Program-made: the position numbers and the translations under genes | Assembly (NCBI GenBank): GCA_013400155.1 | Contig: VXBM01000045.1 | Coordinates: 1,831,793 to 1,895,792, forward strand | Source: Helopsaltes ochotensis | Taxonomy: Eukaryota > Chordata > Aves > Passeriformes > Locustellidae | Length of the DNA: 64,000 nucleotides | Direction: 5' to 3' | The notes under the pieces: generated by a model | Told to the model about the DNA's origin: nothing | What the model saw: only the letters and a program-made list of their open reading frames with translations | The model's database searches: none | In this document: positions 1 to 11,872 of the stretch, piece by piece | Layout: every line of letters begins with the position of its first letter | Numbering within the stretch: the stretch's first letter is position 1

Positions 1-3000
1 GAATTTAGTTGTGATGTCCCAATACCTAAATTAAGTTTTTTGCTGAAGTCTCTTGAGATAAACTTTCTTTTGACACTCAGCTTGTAAAATGGCACCTCAA
101 TTTGCAAGTCAGAGAAATTTCTAAGAGTATATAATGATCACTTATCTATTACTATATAATAATCACTGAGTTGTAATAACTATTTAATGAGGATTTTTTT
201 CATGTACCTTTAAATTCACTTGAAAAAGTTAAGGAAAACAACCTACAATAATGACTTGAATTTTCTAGTTTGTTTTCTTTCTCTTTTGTCTACAAAAGCA
301 ACCCTGAAACCACATCTGGAAGTTCCAACTCCTGAAAATATTTTGCCAGTAATATTTTTGTGAGAAAAGCTACATAAATGAAGGATTTTTTAAAGGTTCA
401 CTTTCAGTTATCTCTCAGTATTTTAGTCCATACCAAGGAAACAGAACAAAGCATGAGAGATACTTGCACGTGGCATTAATCAACAAGACTCAGTGTTCAC
501 AGGTTTTGACAACTGTCCAAGTCTACAACCAGGCTGAGAGGCTATGGCCCACTAAAAAATGAAATGGTTACTAAATCTTAAACACAGATCCTTTTCCAGG
601 CATGTTCAAATAGCACAGGAAAAAAAAAGCCACAACAGTGAAGTGAAGTTCTGAACTAATTTTACTTCTCCTACAGCATGCCAGGAAGTGTATTACATGC
701 CATTGGCGAGATACCAAACCTGTGACTCTGGGGGGATGACTAAAGGAATCCTCACAATTCTACATCTTGGAAATAAATTCTGTGCTAGAAGGAAAAGCTC
801 TGTAACACATGCCATCTGGTACCCTTTGCCTTCTTGTTATGAAAAGGGAGAGAAGAGAGGGAGGCTGCTTCCTCATGTGTAGACCAAGACACAGTGGGCC
901 AAAACCAGCTTGTGGTAAGAGCAGCAGAAACAGCAACTCAGCAGGTGCTTTTCTCTCCCTGTTGCATCTCTGCAGACCAGGGCATTTCCATAAGTCTCAG
1001 TATCAATCTCAGTTATCTCAGATTCATATCAGGAAGCTTATTATAGTAAGTGGGAGTGTCATTTGGCCCATTAATTGTGGGAGAATAGCACCTAATTGCA
1101 TTGTAAATGCAAAGGGTTATGCTGAAGTCACTGTATTGCACTGAACTCAGCTCTCATCTATTGCATCATTTTTCCTTTAAAATATAATTTGTAATGTGTC
1201 TTAAGCAAAACCCAAAGCTGCGCTCAAAATTTAAAATCAACTCTTATTTAACCCTAAAATAAGTACATAAAAGCTCAACTGAAATCAACATTGTATTATA
1301 TTCTGAGAATCCAGATGAGAAGCAATTACTGCTTCAGGATTAGATTACCAAAGGGATAGTTCAGTAATTCTTTGAGAAACACTTTCTTTAAGTAGCAGAG
1401 AAAAATTCAAATACAGGTAAGACTCATACCCAGACAGGTATAGACTGTCTACCATTCATTCCCAGTGCCCCAATAAGCTGTCCTAACTCTTCTTTATCCT
1501 GCTAGGAGTTAAAGCAGAAATGGCTATGAGCCAGTGTGAGTTAGCCCCAAGGAAATTCCTGCAGAGTAGCAGGAGGCATATGGGGGGGACTGGCTTGAGC
1601 ATTTCTGCATTCCAGCTCTCTCCAGTGGCTGTAACGACCCAGCGGGGCCATCTGCAGCCACATTTCAGTTTGGGCAACACCCAGCCTGCTCTAACGCGGG
1701 GAATGGGCCGAAGTACCTTATCTGGCTGAGGAAACAGGCATTGAAGTGATACAAAGCTCCTTTCCATGTATATGAACTCTGTACTGATACAGTGATTTAT
1801 TTGGGTCATTCATTAAACTCTTGTAGGACTTGTCCCATATAACTTAAAGCTAGTGTTCAAATCTCAAGAGACAAAGAACATGATAGGAAATCACCAGCAT
1901 AATAAAACCCCGTAATTTACATTGTAAGACTCTGCAATACAATTGTAACAGTTTGCTCCACAGTAAGGCAGTAACAGCTATTAAACAAGCAGTGCGTATT
2001 TATATTATGTAATATAAGCAGTTTGTATCATATCTGGGGTCTATTTTCCTCTGAGTGCAAATATTTAACTCCCATTAGTATTAACAAGAGGTTACCTAGC
2101 ATGTACTTTGGCAAGAGAATAAAACCTGCATTTTAACATTAATCTTAAGCAAGCTTTCAACTTGAAAGAATCTTGAGAGTACCGTGTATTAACACTATCT
2201 TAATTGCCCTGAAATCTGGATTTTGCGAGAAGCATATACACAGATAAAACCAACTTGCGTTAACTTTAAATTGCACATTTTAGGATAATGGGAAATAACT
2301 GTGTCACCTTTCTGTAAACTGCATAGCTTGCACTGTGAAGGCACTGTTAGCAGAGACAGTGATAACATCTTTGAAGAATTCTCTCCGTTTCAAAGAACAT
2401 TTTTTCCCTAGCTTTGCTCCCCAGCAGAAAGTTAACTCACACTATTTTTCACAGTAAGAATAGTGGGGGAAATTCCTACTATATTTGCAAATGAAACAAC
2501 TTTTTTGGCATTCGCTGTTTACAGTTTGGGGAATCTCCTTGTTCACATTCACACTCTCAGTGAGGACAGTGAGGTAGCATAGATACATAGCACAAGTAGA
2601 ATCTGGCTCTTTTCATTTTGTGAAACTGCTTTGATCATGATTCTCTCAAGACATTATTTTAAACTCGAATGCAATTGACCGCTATTGCACCATATGTTCC
2701 TTATGTGTGAGCTCTGTCTTGTTCATTAATTTTTATGCCACTACTGTTGGAATTCAGCCAGTGTAATGTGGAGGCAATTAGCAATGTCAGAGTGTTCATG
2801 CCAGCATATAATGAGAGAGAGGAGAAAGAGAGAAACGGGGAGATTATGCTTCCTGCTACAGGCAAGGGTCCTTTTCAGAGGCTTTTTTAAAAAACGCCAT
2901 TTGAAAACTGAAATATCTAATAAAAACAGGAGACAAGAAATAAAAGTCTTGTTACAGAAGTAAAATTTACCCACTTGTAAAAACTCTCCTACAACTTTTT

Positions 3001-6000
3001 AATATGTTCACCTATTTTCAGAGGATGAAACTGAAGATGCCCTGTGGCCTGATGACCTTGTCTTTTAATCCTACAAACACTGTGGTCTGCCAAAGCTCTG
3101 TATCAAAATGCTCAATTTTAGCCTGCAAAAAAAGAACGCATGCATATACTAGAACAGAAATGTGCCATTAAATAATACGTGTTCCAATTACATGACCAAA
3201 TCTGTCATGGGATAGATTTATTATTTATTATTTTCTTACAAAATCCCTCCTATTGCAAATCTTGCAATCTGAGATTTATGCCATTTGCCATTCTTCTTGC
3301 TATTTGTGTTCTTGAAGTCTACAAGATAAAGAAGTGTGACATATGTCTGAAGTTCCAGGGAGTACTGGAGGTCTCACTTAAGTCTCTACCTTTTCCCATT
3401 CTCAGTAACACACACAGATACCCCCACCTTTCCTCCCTGTGGGCCAGTTTCAAACCACAGTTTTTCCCTGATCTCAGAATACAAATGCAGTTAACATAAA
3501 AACTACAAAAACTCTGCAGCATTAGAAGTCTTGTGCCCATAAGTCCAGAATTAGGACTCCACTAGAGTTCTCTCTCACTGAGAGTATCTTCCCATTGAAC
3601 TCCATATTATTCTCCCATGAAAGCGAAGATAAAAACCACTATACACACAGAAGCCCCTTCATAGTCCAAGACCTGATGGAAATTTGTTGTTCTTGTATAA
3701 ACATCTTCAGGTATGTTTACAAAGCAGATAACTCAAAAACCTGACTAATCAGGAGAATGGCTCAAGCTGAAGAATCTAGGTCTATATTCTCCAATGTTCC
3801 TTCCACTTCAAATTGTGATTCAGACCCAGGCTTGGCTTTCACAGTCCATTAAGAAGACAGACAACTTCGAAGTTCGCTGGGGACATGGTTCGCAGTTCTG
3901 TAACGTTTAATGGTTTAATTATCTATTTGCCTGTGAAGTCATTAAGCAACTCTGTACTAATATGGTTATTAAGAGATACCTCCCACTGCAATCATTTAAA
4001 TAACAGTTACAGTAGCATGGTGCTGCTTGTGGTAAGGGTCTTGTGGCTTAGTGGCAGCCTTTCACTTCTGAAAGCTTGGCAACTGTATAAAGGTAGTTTG
4101 ACTAATCCACCTTAATTCATCCCAGATATTTACCCGCATCACAAAAATCACAGCATCTGGCCAGCTTCGTAGGGTACAGCCATCTTTACAAAACCCCATT
4201 CAGATGTTTGCAAAGGCTTTTCTGCCCTGAATTAAGACACATAAAGAGCCTGCTCCAAAGCCCACAGAGGTCCAGGTCACGGCTTATTGGGCTCAGAAGA
4301 CATTTATGCAGTTTGGCAGCACGGCCTGCCTAGGATCCAGCTACTGTCATTTGTTCAACCTTCATGAGCAATAGAATTCTGTAATTTAGAATTACAGAAA
4401 CTTTTCAGTAAGTTTCTAAAGCAGATAACAGAAGTATCAAAAACTTTCTAAACAGCAAGAGTTTTAGTGGCATTTAGTATAAACCAAATGTTTTAGCAGC
4501 ATGACGTTAGACAGCCTTATTGAAAAGTTGGAATTAATCACTTAGCTTGAATGGAACATACTGTTTTGAAAGCACCTTCGCCCCCTCCCCCTCCCCAGTT
4601 AATTTAGACTTTTATATTATATATTATATTTAATACTAAGAAATAACTGTGGAAGAAACCTGGAAGTTTCCAGAAAGGAAAGATTTCTGCAGCTTAGCAG
4701 CTCCCCTGTACCTGTTTGTGTCTTCTTCAGTAGATGTAGCAAAGAGACCTGCATGGCTATTTAAAGCAAGAGCAAACCTCATCTTTATGTCAGTGACAAA
4801 CACAATTAGATCTATTCATTACTGATCATTTACTTATTCTACTAGTAAGGGGAAAAACCATGTGCTATCATAAGTTCAATGAAGTCAAATAAATTATCAC
4901 AGCAATACAGTTCAGCTAAGAGGAGCGAGCAAAACAGTGAAAAGTATGTTCTTCTCTTACTTCCATGTTATTTACAGCAATAATACAGGAGAGTTTCATT
5001 TCAATTGCATGTTAAGAATAGAAAAGGAAGGGGAAAGCTTAAAGAACAGTCACGAGGTGACTGGACTAAGAAACAAATCCAAGCACTACTGAATAGCAGA
5101 GTAATTCTTCAGTCAAATGTTCTTAGAACAATTAATGGAGTTCCTACACTGCAAAATAATCCAGTGATTTCTGTTAAGATTTTTTAAGAAAAAAAAAGCA
5201 TGCATTGTTGCGTGCAAGACCAATTTAGGCAAAAATTTTCATAGCTTCACAATAATCTCACATTAGTAGCTAGATTTAACTCATAGATCATTTTAGCCAA
5301 TGGTGTCTCTCAGGCATGTCCACCACAGTTTTAAAAAGGTGTTGTCCAAGAAGAGCAACAGCAAACTCTGCTCACTAAGGCTGTGGCAGTTGTGTGCCTA
5401 CAGCTTTCCCCCTCTGGCACTCCCTGCCAAGGCCCTCCTCCCCTCAATGTTCCTAATGTGTTCAGACACCCGGGATGCAGGGAGAGGCTGTGCATTCAGC
5501 ACAAGGCATGACAGAAATGCCAGCTACAGTCACAAACTTGCCCCAACCAATTCTGCTTCCGATATAAATTGTGCGTCAGATGCAGAGTTGGCAGCAGGCA
5601 GTTTCATGGGGAAATGGCAACAAGGAGAGCAGAATTTTCTTTCTGAAGCAAATTTCTATTTCCTCCTGTATTTGTCTAGAGCTTTCTCCAAAGCCAAAGA
5701 ATTCACACAGTATGAAAGATGAACTCCAGTTTTCCTGCCTCAAAATCTAAGGAATGTGCTGCATGCTACAAAACTGCAAGTGAGCAGAAACGGTGCAAGG
5801 AGTCTCCGTTTCAGCGGGGACCCATGCACAGATAACATCTGGTTGCTGAAAAGACACCTCCTAACATGTAACTTGTAATCCTCCCAAAACATGCATACAG
5901 TGTGACCCTGGCACCTAGTTAGGACAGCACAAGTCTTCCCAAGCTTATACTTACGGGTATTTGTGCATAACTGAGGATTACTTTTTAGCTGTGCATTTGT

Positions 6001-6484
6001 CAGCAGGGGTTCCTTTGTCATTTCTGAGACCCCTGAATAACACACGCACAGCAGATACAGGGTATCTGTTCAGACAGGCTGGCTGAACTCCAACCACTCC
6101 TTCCCACTGCTGGATTTTGTGGATCAAGTCCTCAGTAGCACTGGACACTGCCAGCAGCACACTGAGCAGTGCAGGTATGTTCCAGAGCTACTGTCTATGA
6201 ATTGCTGCTATGGAAACTACCACACCTTCCAAATCTATTCTCAGGATGCATTTTCAAGCTTTTCCCCTCAAAGCAAAGACCAGAAGGACACTCAATTCAG
6301 AATATGAGCTGAAATTCAGAGATAATCAATCAATTTCAAAAGAAGTCCAAGGCACAAACTGATCTAGTTGCACCTTAATGTGATTCACAGAAGCAGCTGG
6401 CAGAAGAAAAGGAACCCAGAGGTCATCCTTTTGCCCATGGATTTCAGAGGAAGGAACTGTGGTATCTACCTTCTAAGTTCTGAA
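1..6484. other. Non-coding DNA, no gene recognised
   Basis: AT-rich single-copy-looking sequence. The longest open frame (5300-5722, 140 codons, + strand) has no recognisable domain and no exon-like boundaries. A splice-like pair encloses only 18 bases at 1399-1416. Apart from the MIR-like piece near 3.0 kb nothing is identifiable. Strand composition is compatible with the intron of a minus-strand gene. Confidence 0.6.
3009..3060 (-). repeat. Possible MIR-like fragment, minus strand
   Basis: CCTATTTTCAGAGGATGAAA then CTGAAGATGC matches the reverse of the MIR core ('CCATTTTACAGATGAGGAAACTGAGGC') at most positions, and GATGACCTTGTC may be the following 'CCAAGGTCAC' part. It is very short and could be chance. 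Confidence 0.28.
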
Positions 6485-6670
6485 ATTCATCTGCTATGCA
6501 CTTTTGAGCACATCACCTAAAGTTTCCATACTTCCTTTTCTCATATAAAAAAAATAATAGATGCTGCCTATCATCTGGCTCACTGATCAGGTTGAATTCA
6601 TTTTTTTGTGAAAAGCTTGAGATCCTTTGGGATAAGGTGCTCTATACGTGACAACTATTATTACTATATT
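6485..6670 (+). repeat. Ancient MIR/CORE-SINE-like fragment
   Basis: The order of motifs follows an old MIR-type SINE. A diverged CACTT..GAGCACATCACCTAAAG part precedes a version of the 'CTTTCCTCAT..TAAAAAAAATAATA' core (6523-6560). Then come CTATCATCTGGCTCACTG and finally AAAGCTTGAGATCCTTTGGG (6613-6632) with AAGGTGCTCTATA and an ATTATTACTAT end. The last block resembles the 'AAGCGCTTTGAGATCC..AAAGGCGCTATA' 3' part that I know from amniote MIR-like elements. Divergence is high and there is no target duplication, as expected for an element that predates birds. Confidence 0.6.
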
Positions 6671-6848
6671 CTTGTAATAACTCCAGGACAGCCCAAGGAG
6701 TCAAACAGCAAGGCTGTCCCACTAAACACAATTTTACAAGAAGTAAAATTTAAGATCATAAAGTCTGGACATTCAGGAGAATTAAATAAGAGACCAGCTT
6801 GTAGTTTTCAAGTGCAGTCATCTGAGTCAGCTCTCTAAGGAGTGCCAA

Positions 6849-6895
6849 GGGCTAAATTCATCCCTGAGCTATGCTGGCTTCTGCCAATGTAAACC
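6849..6895. repeat. Ancient palindromic interspersed repeat, copy
   Basis: GGGCTAAATTCATCCCTGAG followed by CTATGCTGGCTTCTGCCAATGTAAACC matches the 'GGGCCAGATTCATCCCTGGTGTAA...ATTGGCGTAAAC' type of the same old sauropsid repeat group as the element at 11.8 kb. Only one arm is visible. It directly follows, but is separate from, the SINE fragment ending near 6670. Confidence 0.4.
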
Positions 6896-9800
6896 AGGAC
6901 ACGCGGCCTCTGCCAGCAAAGCAGGGAGAGGCAGCAGCAGTGGAAAGCACCCACTGCCTTCCTCTTTGTTGGGGGTCCAAATGCAGTGGCAGCAGCACTA
7001 AGAGAGGCCTGGCAAGGCAGGTTCACAGCTGTGGCAGCCTGAGGTGTCATGGTGCACACATGGGAACATCTTTTACTCTGGGCTCTGTTACAGAGGTTTA
7101 AGGAGATTTTAAAGCAGTCTTTGGCAGAGCCTACGGTAACCAAACCTCTTGCAAATCAAGGCAAGGGAAGTGTCACTGACACAAAGAAGAGTAAACCCTT
7201 GAGAGGAATAGGATTTTGTCCATCTTCAGATTCCTCTGTGCAGTTTGTATCAGTGGACAAGTTTTCCAGCCTGTGTTGCATAACACAACTTAATGTACAG
7301 TGAGATTGAGTCTGTGATTTAACTGGGAAACAGCTGTGTGACTCAGATGTTTTAAGGGAAAGGCAGAATACTGTGTACAGAAAACTGTCCTCATTCCCCT
7401 GTGAACAAAGAGTGGCAAAAACACAGGCACCTCCACTATACCAGCTGCAGTGTAGCAGTCCTCACTTGGCAAGATATAAAAAAGAAGATTAACAAGTATA
7501 ATAACATTTTACTGTGCTCTTTAGAGTGAAAAATCATTTGTATGTTACCACTACTGATGGTCCAAAACCACAATGCTGAAACTAAACAGAGAATACAGAT
7601 CTGAACCTTCATCCAAACCCCACCCTCAGCTCTTTGTTAGATCCAAGACTGGAAGGTACCTATTTTCTCTCTTCTGGGAGGCTGGTGTTTTGCAAGGCCC
7701 CAAATTCATATGCTTCACAGCTGAAAAACTTGAGAGAATCTTAATTTTGATAACCACAAACTAGACTTGCCAAAGTAACTGGTAAGCCCCAAACTAAGCC
7801 TCAACCCAAAGCATTCACCACTGCCCAGTCTCTCCCAGGCTGGAGCTCTGCCAGCAGATGAGGCCAGAAGCCGCCCAGGTATACCTTACATTATGAGGAT
7901 GGCTCCAAGTATAATCCAGGGGAATGCACAAAGATTTGGCTTTATGTAAAGGCTAAGTTGTGACTGAGTGTCTCATCTTGGTCCCCGTTGGAGCGGAGCC
8001 CAAAACCACCACACGCTTTGGCACTGTTTGTTGCACTTGGCAATGCTCGCTCAAGCTAGGTGGGTGCATTGGCAGCACTTGTGAGGAACCCCTCCTCTTT
8101 AATTGGTGGGAATGTACCTGTAAGGCTGAGCTGTGTTTGGTAAGGCTAAGTGTTCCCGCAAGGGAAAACGACTCAAGACAATGCAGTTGGTGTTTAGAGT
8201 AACAAGACAGAGGATGACTGAGGCACTCTTTCATGTTACCTGGAGGGCCCTGTTAAGCTCTTACTGCTTTCTGTTGTTTCACCACGAAACTGTGTCCCTT
8301 GCTTTAGTTAAAGGGAAAGCTGATGAAATAGTGAGACAGCCCAAAAGAGTTTTTCCCCAGTAATTAAGAGAAGCCTGGACCACATTTAGCTTCAATCACT
8401 ATTTTGTTCCATGTCAGAGGTTAAAAAACCACAAATACAGTTTTTGTCTTGAACTGTCTAAAGCAAAGAAATTAAAAGCTACAACTGCAGCTCTTTTTAA
8501 TCTATTAAAATAATTTCTTACAAACTGGAACATTACATGAAAATTAAACTTTGTTCTACTTACAGGCTGCCTAGCACTTTGTTTTGGTATTTTTTACGAA
8601 ACAAGAGTTGGTGACATTTCCTAAAGCTAGGCATACATTGCATGCACTGACTTGAGAGCTATTAATTCTACACGCACAGGATATAAGGGGTTTAAATGGT
8701 GTTGTGATTTGAACATTAGTAGGAGCGTTTTCTCCAAGCTCCACATCTTTGCATTACATGACAGAAGGCTGTATATCACTTCCTGCAAAAAAATGTCCAG
8801 GAGTATGTGATCTCTGCAGTCTGTTCTAGTGGAACCTAAGACACCTCAAAACTGAAATTATTACAGAAAGAGTTGAAAAATCATCCCTCGTATTCTATTC
8901 AGTAGAGGGCAGTGGCAGATAAAAGCCGTGCACACCTATTTCACCTGTGTAAAGTCCTGTCTCCAAGCTGGTTGGCTGCCATGAATCTAATGGCAGCAAA
9001 CACACCAGGCAGGCAGAAAGAAAATGGTGGATTCAGTGCTTTTGGTCACAATCCTTCACTCATTGTCTCCCATCTCCCCCCCACCCTCATCCTCCCCACT
9101 TTTTTCCTTCTGAAATGAGTGTTATCATCAAGGGCAAATGCCTTCTACAAGGTGTTCCCCCTGAAGAGCCGGCAGGAAATAAAAATGCTCAGAACCTTAT
9201 GGGATCAAGTTCTTAATGGCTCTAAATGAGAGTAAAATAAACACAAGTGCATGCATGCACACACACACCCAGCACCTATTTGTCAGACCTTTTTACCAGA
9301 CAAGGAGAACTCAAGCTGGAAAGACTGTTGCCTAGTGGCAAAGGCACCTCAGAGCCACGGGGGAGTAAGTTTTAGCACAGTCCTTGCACTTAACAAATTA
9401 ATAAATTCATTGTTATGGTTACAATTAAATACAAGTGCCAAAAAACACAGCAAAAATGTTACATTTTGCTCCATTACCTCACAATTACACACCCAGTGTC
9501 ACTTCACAAACACTCATTTGTCAACCTGTGCAACTGAGTAAGAAAAAGAAACATACATTCATTGTTAATAGCATGTAGTGTTGAACATACAAATTTACAC
9601 ACATGAATATATATGAACAACTATATATATCCCAACCATTCCTAATCTAAAATACCTTGACAGTCGTAAAGCATATAAGAAAAGAAGGAAAGCCCTGTTG
9701 TATAACAGAGATTCTGAGTTTGAGCGTAAGACCAAAAAAACCCCAAAAAACAGAAGCCAGGAATTCTGAAACAACTCTATTTGCTTTCAGAGAAAAAAGT

Positions 9801-11799
9801 GCAGTTCCACTTCTTTTATTCCAGGTACAGAACAATTCTGCCACAATGGAGTATAACTTTATGACTTACAACAATTATCTCAAACAGAACTACTGTTGAA
9901 TGAATGCAAGAAGCACGGTGCTTGTATGTCTTTACATTCTTGTGTAAGCTGCTAAATGCTGACTGGCAAGAAATACTGACTTGTTAAAAAAAAAAATCCC
10001 CTGCATCAAAAAAAGGCAATGACTATTACGTGGATAGACTGCCGTAAGTGCAAGTCACTGCATCATTTCTAAAGATCAGACAGTTTTAGCTGCCTGGCTG
10101 CAGAGTGGACAAGACAGGCAAGTGGCACTCAAGTCTGACTGCTGAGTGCTGTCCTGTCAGGCTTTGCCTCAGCATGCCTCCACCTGCATCCCCTCCTGGG
10201 CTCCCTCTGGCCTACAGCCTTTGCAGAGACCCATATGCAACTCCCAGCCTTTATAACTGCCAAATGACACTTCCTATCAGCAGCTACTTAATGAAAGAGG
10301 CTTTCCAAGAGAAGGATCAAGTGTCAGCCAACTTAGTCCTTCTCCCTCTCTTCTGGAAAACCATACAGGTCCAAATGAGAGCCTGTTTAGCTGCCCTGCC
10401 ATAGGGCTCTACCACAGTGCTTTAAATGTGGCCCATTTTCATCACTGGGCTGTTAACTCTTCAGCTGGAATGGATTTGCTGGGGGAAAGTGCAACAGCCT
10501 TTTCTTCCACCCCACAGCACTGCTGAGGGCTTGTGTTTGGGCTCATGTGGAAAAGTCAAAGCTAAGCAGTTTTGCCAACCCATATCCAAATGATGGCTGC
10601 ATCTAGCCCTGCTCTTCAGGGTCCCAACCCAATGCCTTCACCAACAGAGTTCATGAATCAGAAAGATGTTTGTAAAAGATCCCAAGTGTGTAATGACTTC
10701 TGAAAAAAAACAAAAGGCAGATTGTGCTTCACGATCCAAACAGTGAAGTACAGCTGTATTCTGCTCCCATTTCAAGAATTCAGCATTTTGAGCTAAATTT
10801 AGCTGCAGAACTTTATTTGCATTGAGAAACAAACCCTGTATTTATTATGCTGGATGATGCCATTCTGCTTACATATATACTTGTATGTAAGTAATAACAT
10901 ATTCACTTTTTATCTCCAATAGGCTTTGAAAGAAAGAAAAAAAAATCACAAAATGAGCAAACGCTCACTGGTGCAATCTACTGAAGCATACACTGAAATA
11001 AAGTACCTATTACAGCAGTAAAGGGATAAAAAGGCATGAAAACAACACTGAAGAGGCAAAATTAAACCATTGGGTTTTAGCAAGGTATGATCATCAGAGC
11101 CCTGAAGAAGCATCTTGTTAGCAAGTTGACAGGATTTGAAGTATTATATCCTGATTAATTGGATAGCTGGCATTCATTGCAATAATTTGAGGATATCTTA
11201 GAATCCTGTGCAATTTTAACTCCTCCATAAAAATATCTGGAAGGAAGCCTTTCAGGCTAACATTGACTCAGCTACTTGGTGACCAGCTGCTTTGCTGTGG
11301 TAGCAGTAAACTGCAAAGTCCTGTACTTACAGAACACACTAAACACCAAACCTTTGCTAAGCACAGAAACAACACACTCAGCAATTATTTATTTGGTACC
11401 TTGCCTCTCTGGGAAAAGCCCTGCAACTTTCTCATAGCCTGCCTAGCAAAAGCCCTGCATGGATTTCCTTCTACATGACACATGGGAACCTACTGCTTTC
11501 TGAGGAAGAGCCATAACTTGCAATCTTCGCCCAGATTTGTACATCCAGACATGGGGCTGGGGCTCGGCAGTGGTCAGTATGCAAAATGCTCCCACACACC
11601 TAACCTCAGAGGGAAAATTCATAGAGAATCCACCCCGCGTAGCCAGCAGAGGCAAAGCGCAGCTGTCTGCAACCATCCAAACGTCTCAGCCTTGGTCATC
11701 TTGATCTTTTTAATGACCCCGCATATCAGCAGAACACAGGCATCTGTTCAAAAGAACCTCGCAGCTCCTGACAGAGCAGAGCACACATCAAAGCCGAGT
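6896..11799. other. Non-coding DNA, no gene recognised
   Basis: No coding exon, RNA gene or identifiable transposon is visible. There are short A-run/C-run tracts (for example 9734-9750) and small CA and TA simple repeats near 9258 and 9605. Open frames here are below about 100 codons and unrelated to any protein I know. Confidence 0.6.
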
Positions 11800-11872
11800 G
11801 GGTCAGATTCTGCCCTCACTAGATAGATTAATTCAGAATAACTCAAATGAAATCAACAGAATTACCCGTCAT
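11800..11872. repeat. Ancient palindromic interspersed repeat, copy
   Basis: GGGTCAGATTCTGCCCTCAC (11800-11819), then a short diverged part and ATTCAGAATAACTCAAATGA with AATCAACAGAATTACC. This is the pattern 'CAGATTCTGCCCTC...CAGAATAACTCCATTGAAGTCAATGGAGTTACTC' that I remember as an old inverted-repeat element spread through sauropsid genomes. The central TCAAATGAAATCAACAGA still shows the palindromic character. I do not give it a database name. Confidence 0.45.

Noticed and set aside
1399..1416. 18-nt acceptor/donor pair on the + strand
   Set aside because: No supporting context and on the strand opposite to the inferred transcription; an example of chance pairing.
5300..5722. 140-codon open frame, + strand
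   Set aside because: Composition not protein-like and no recognisable motif; treated as chance.
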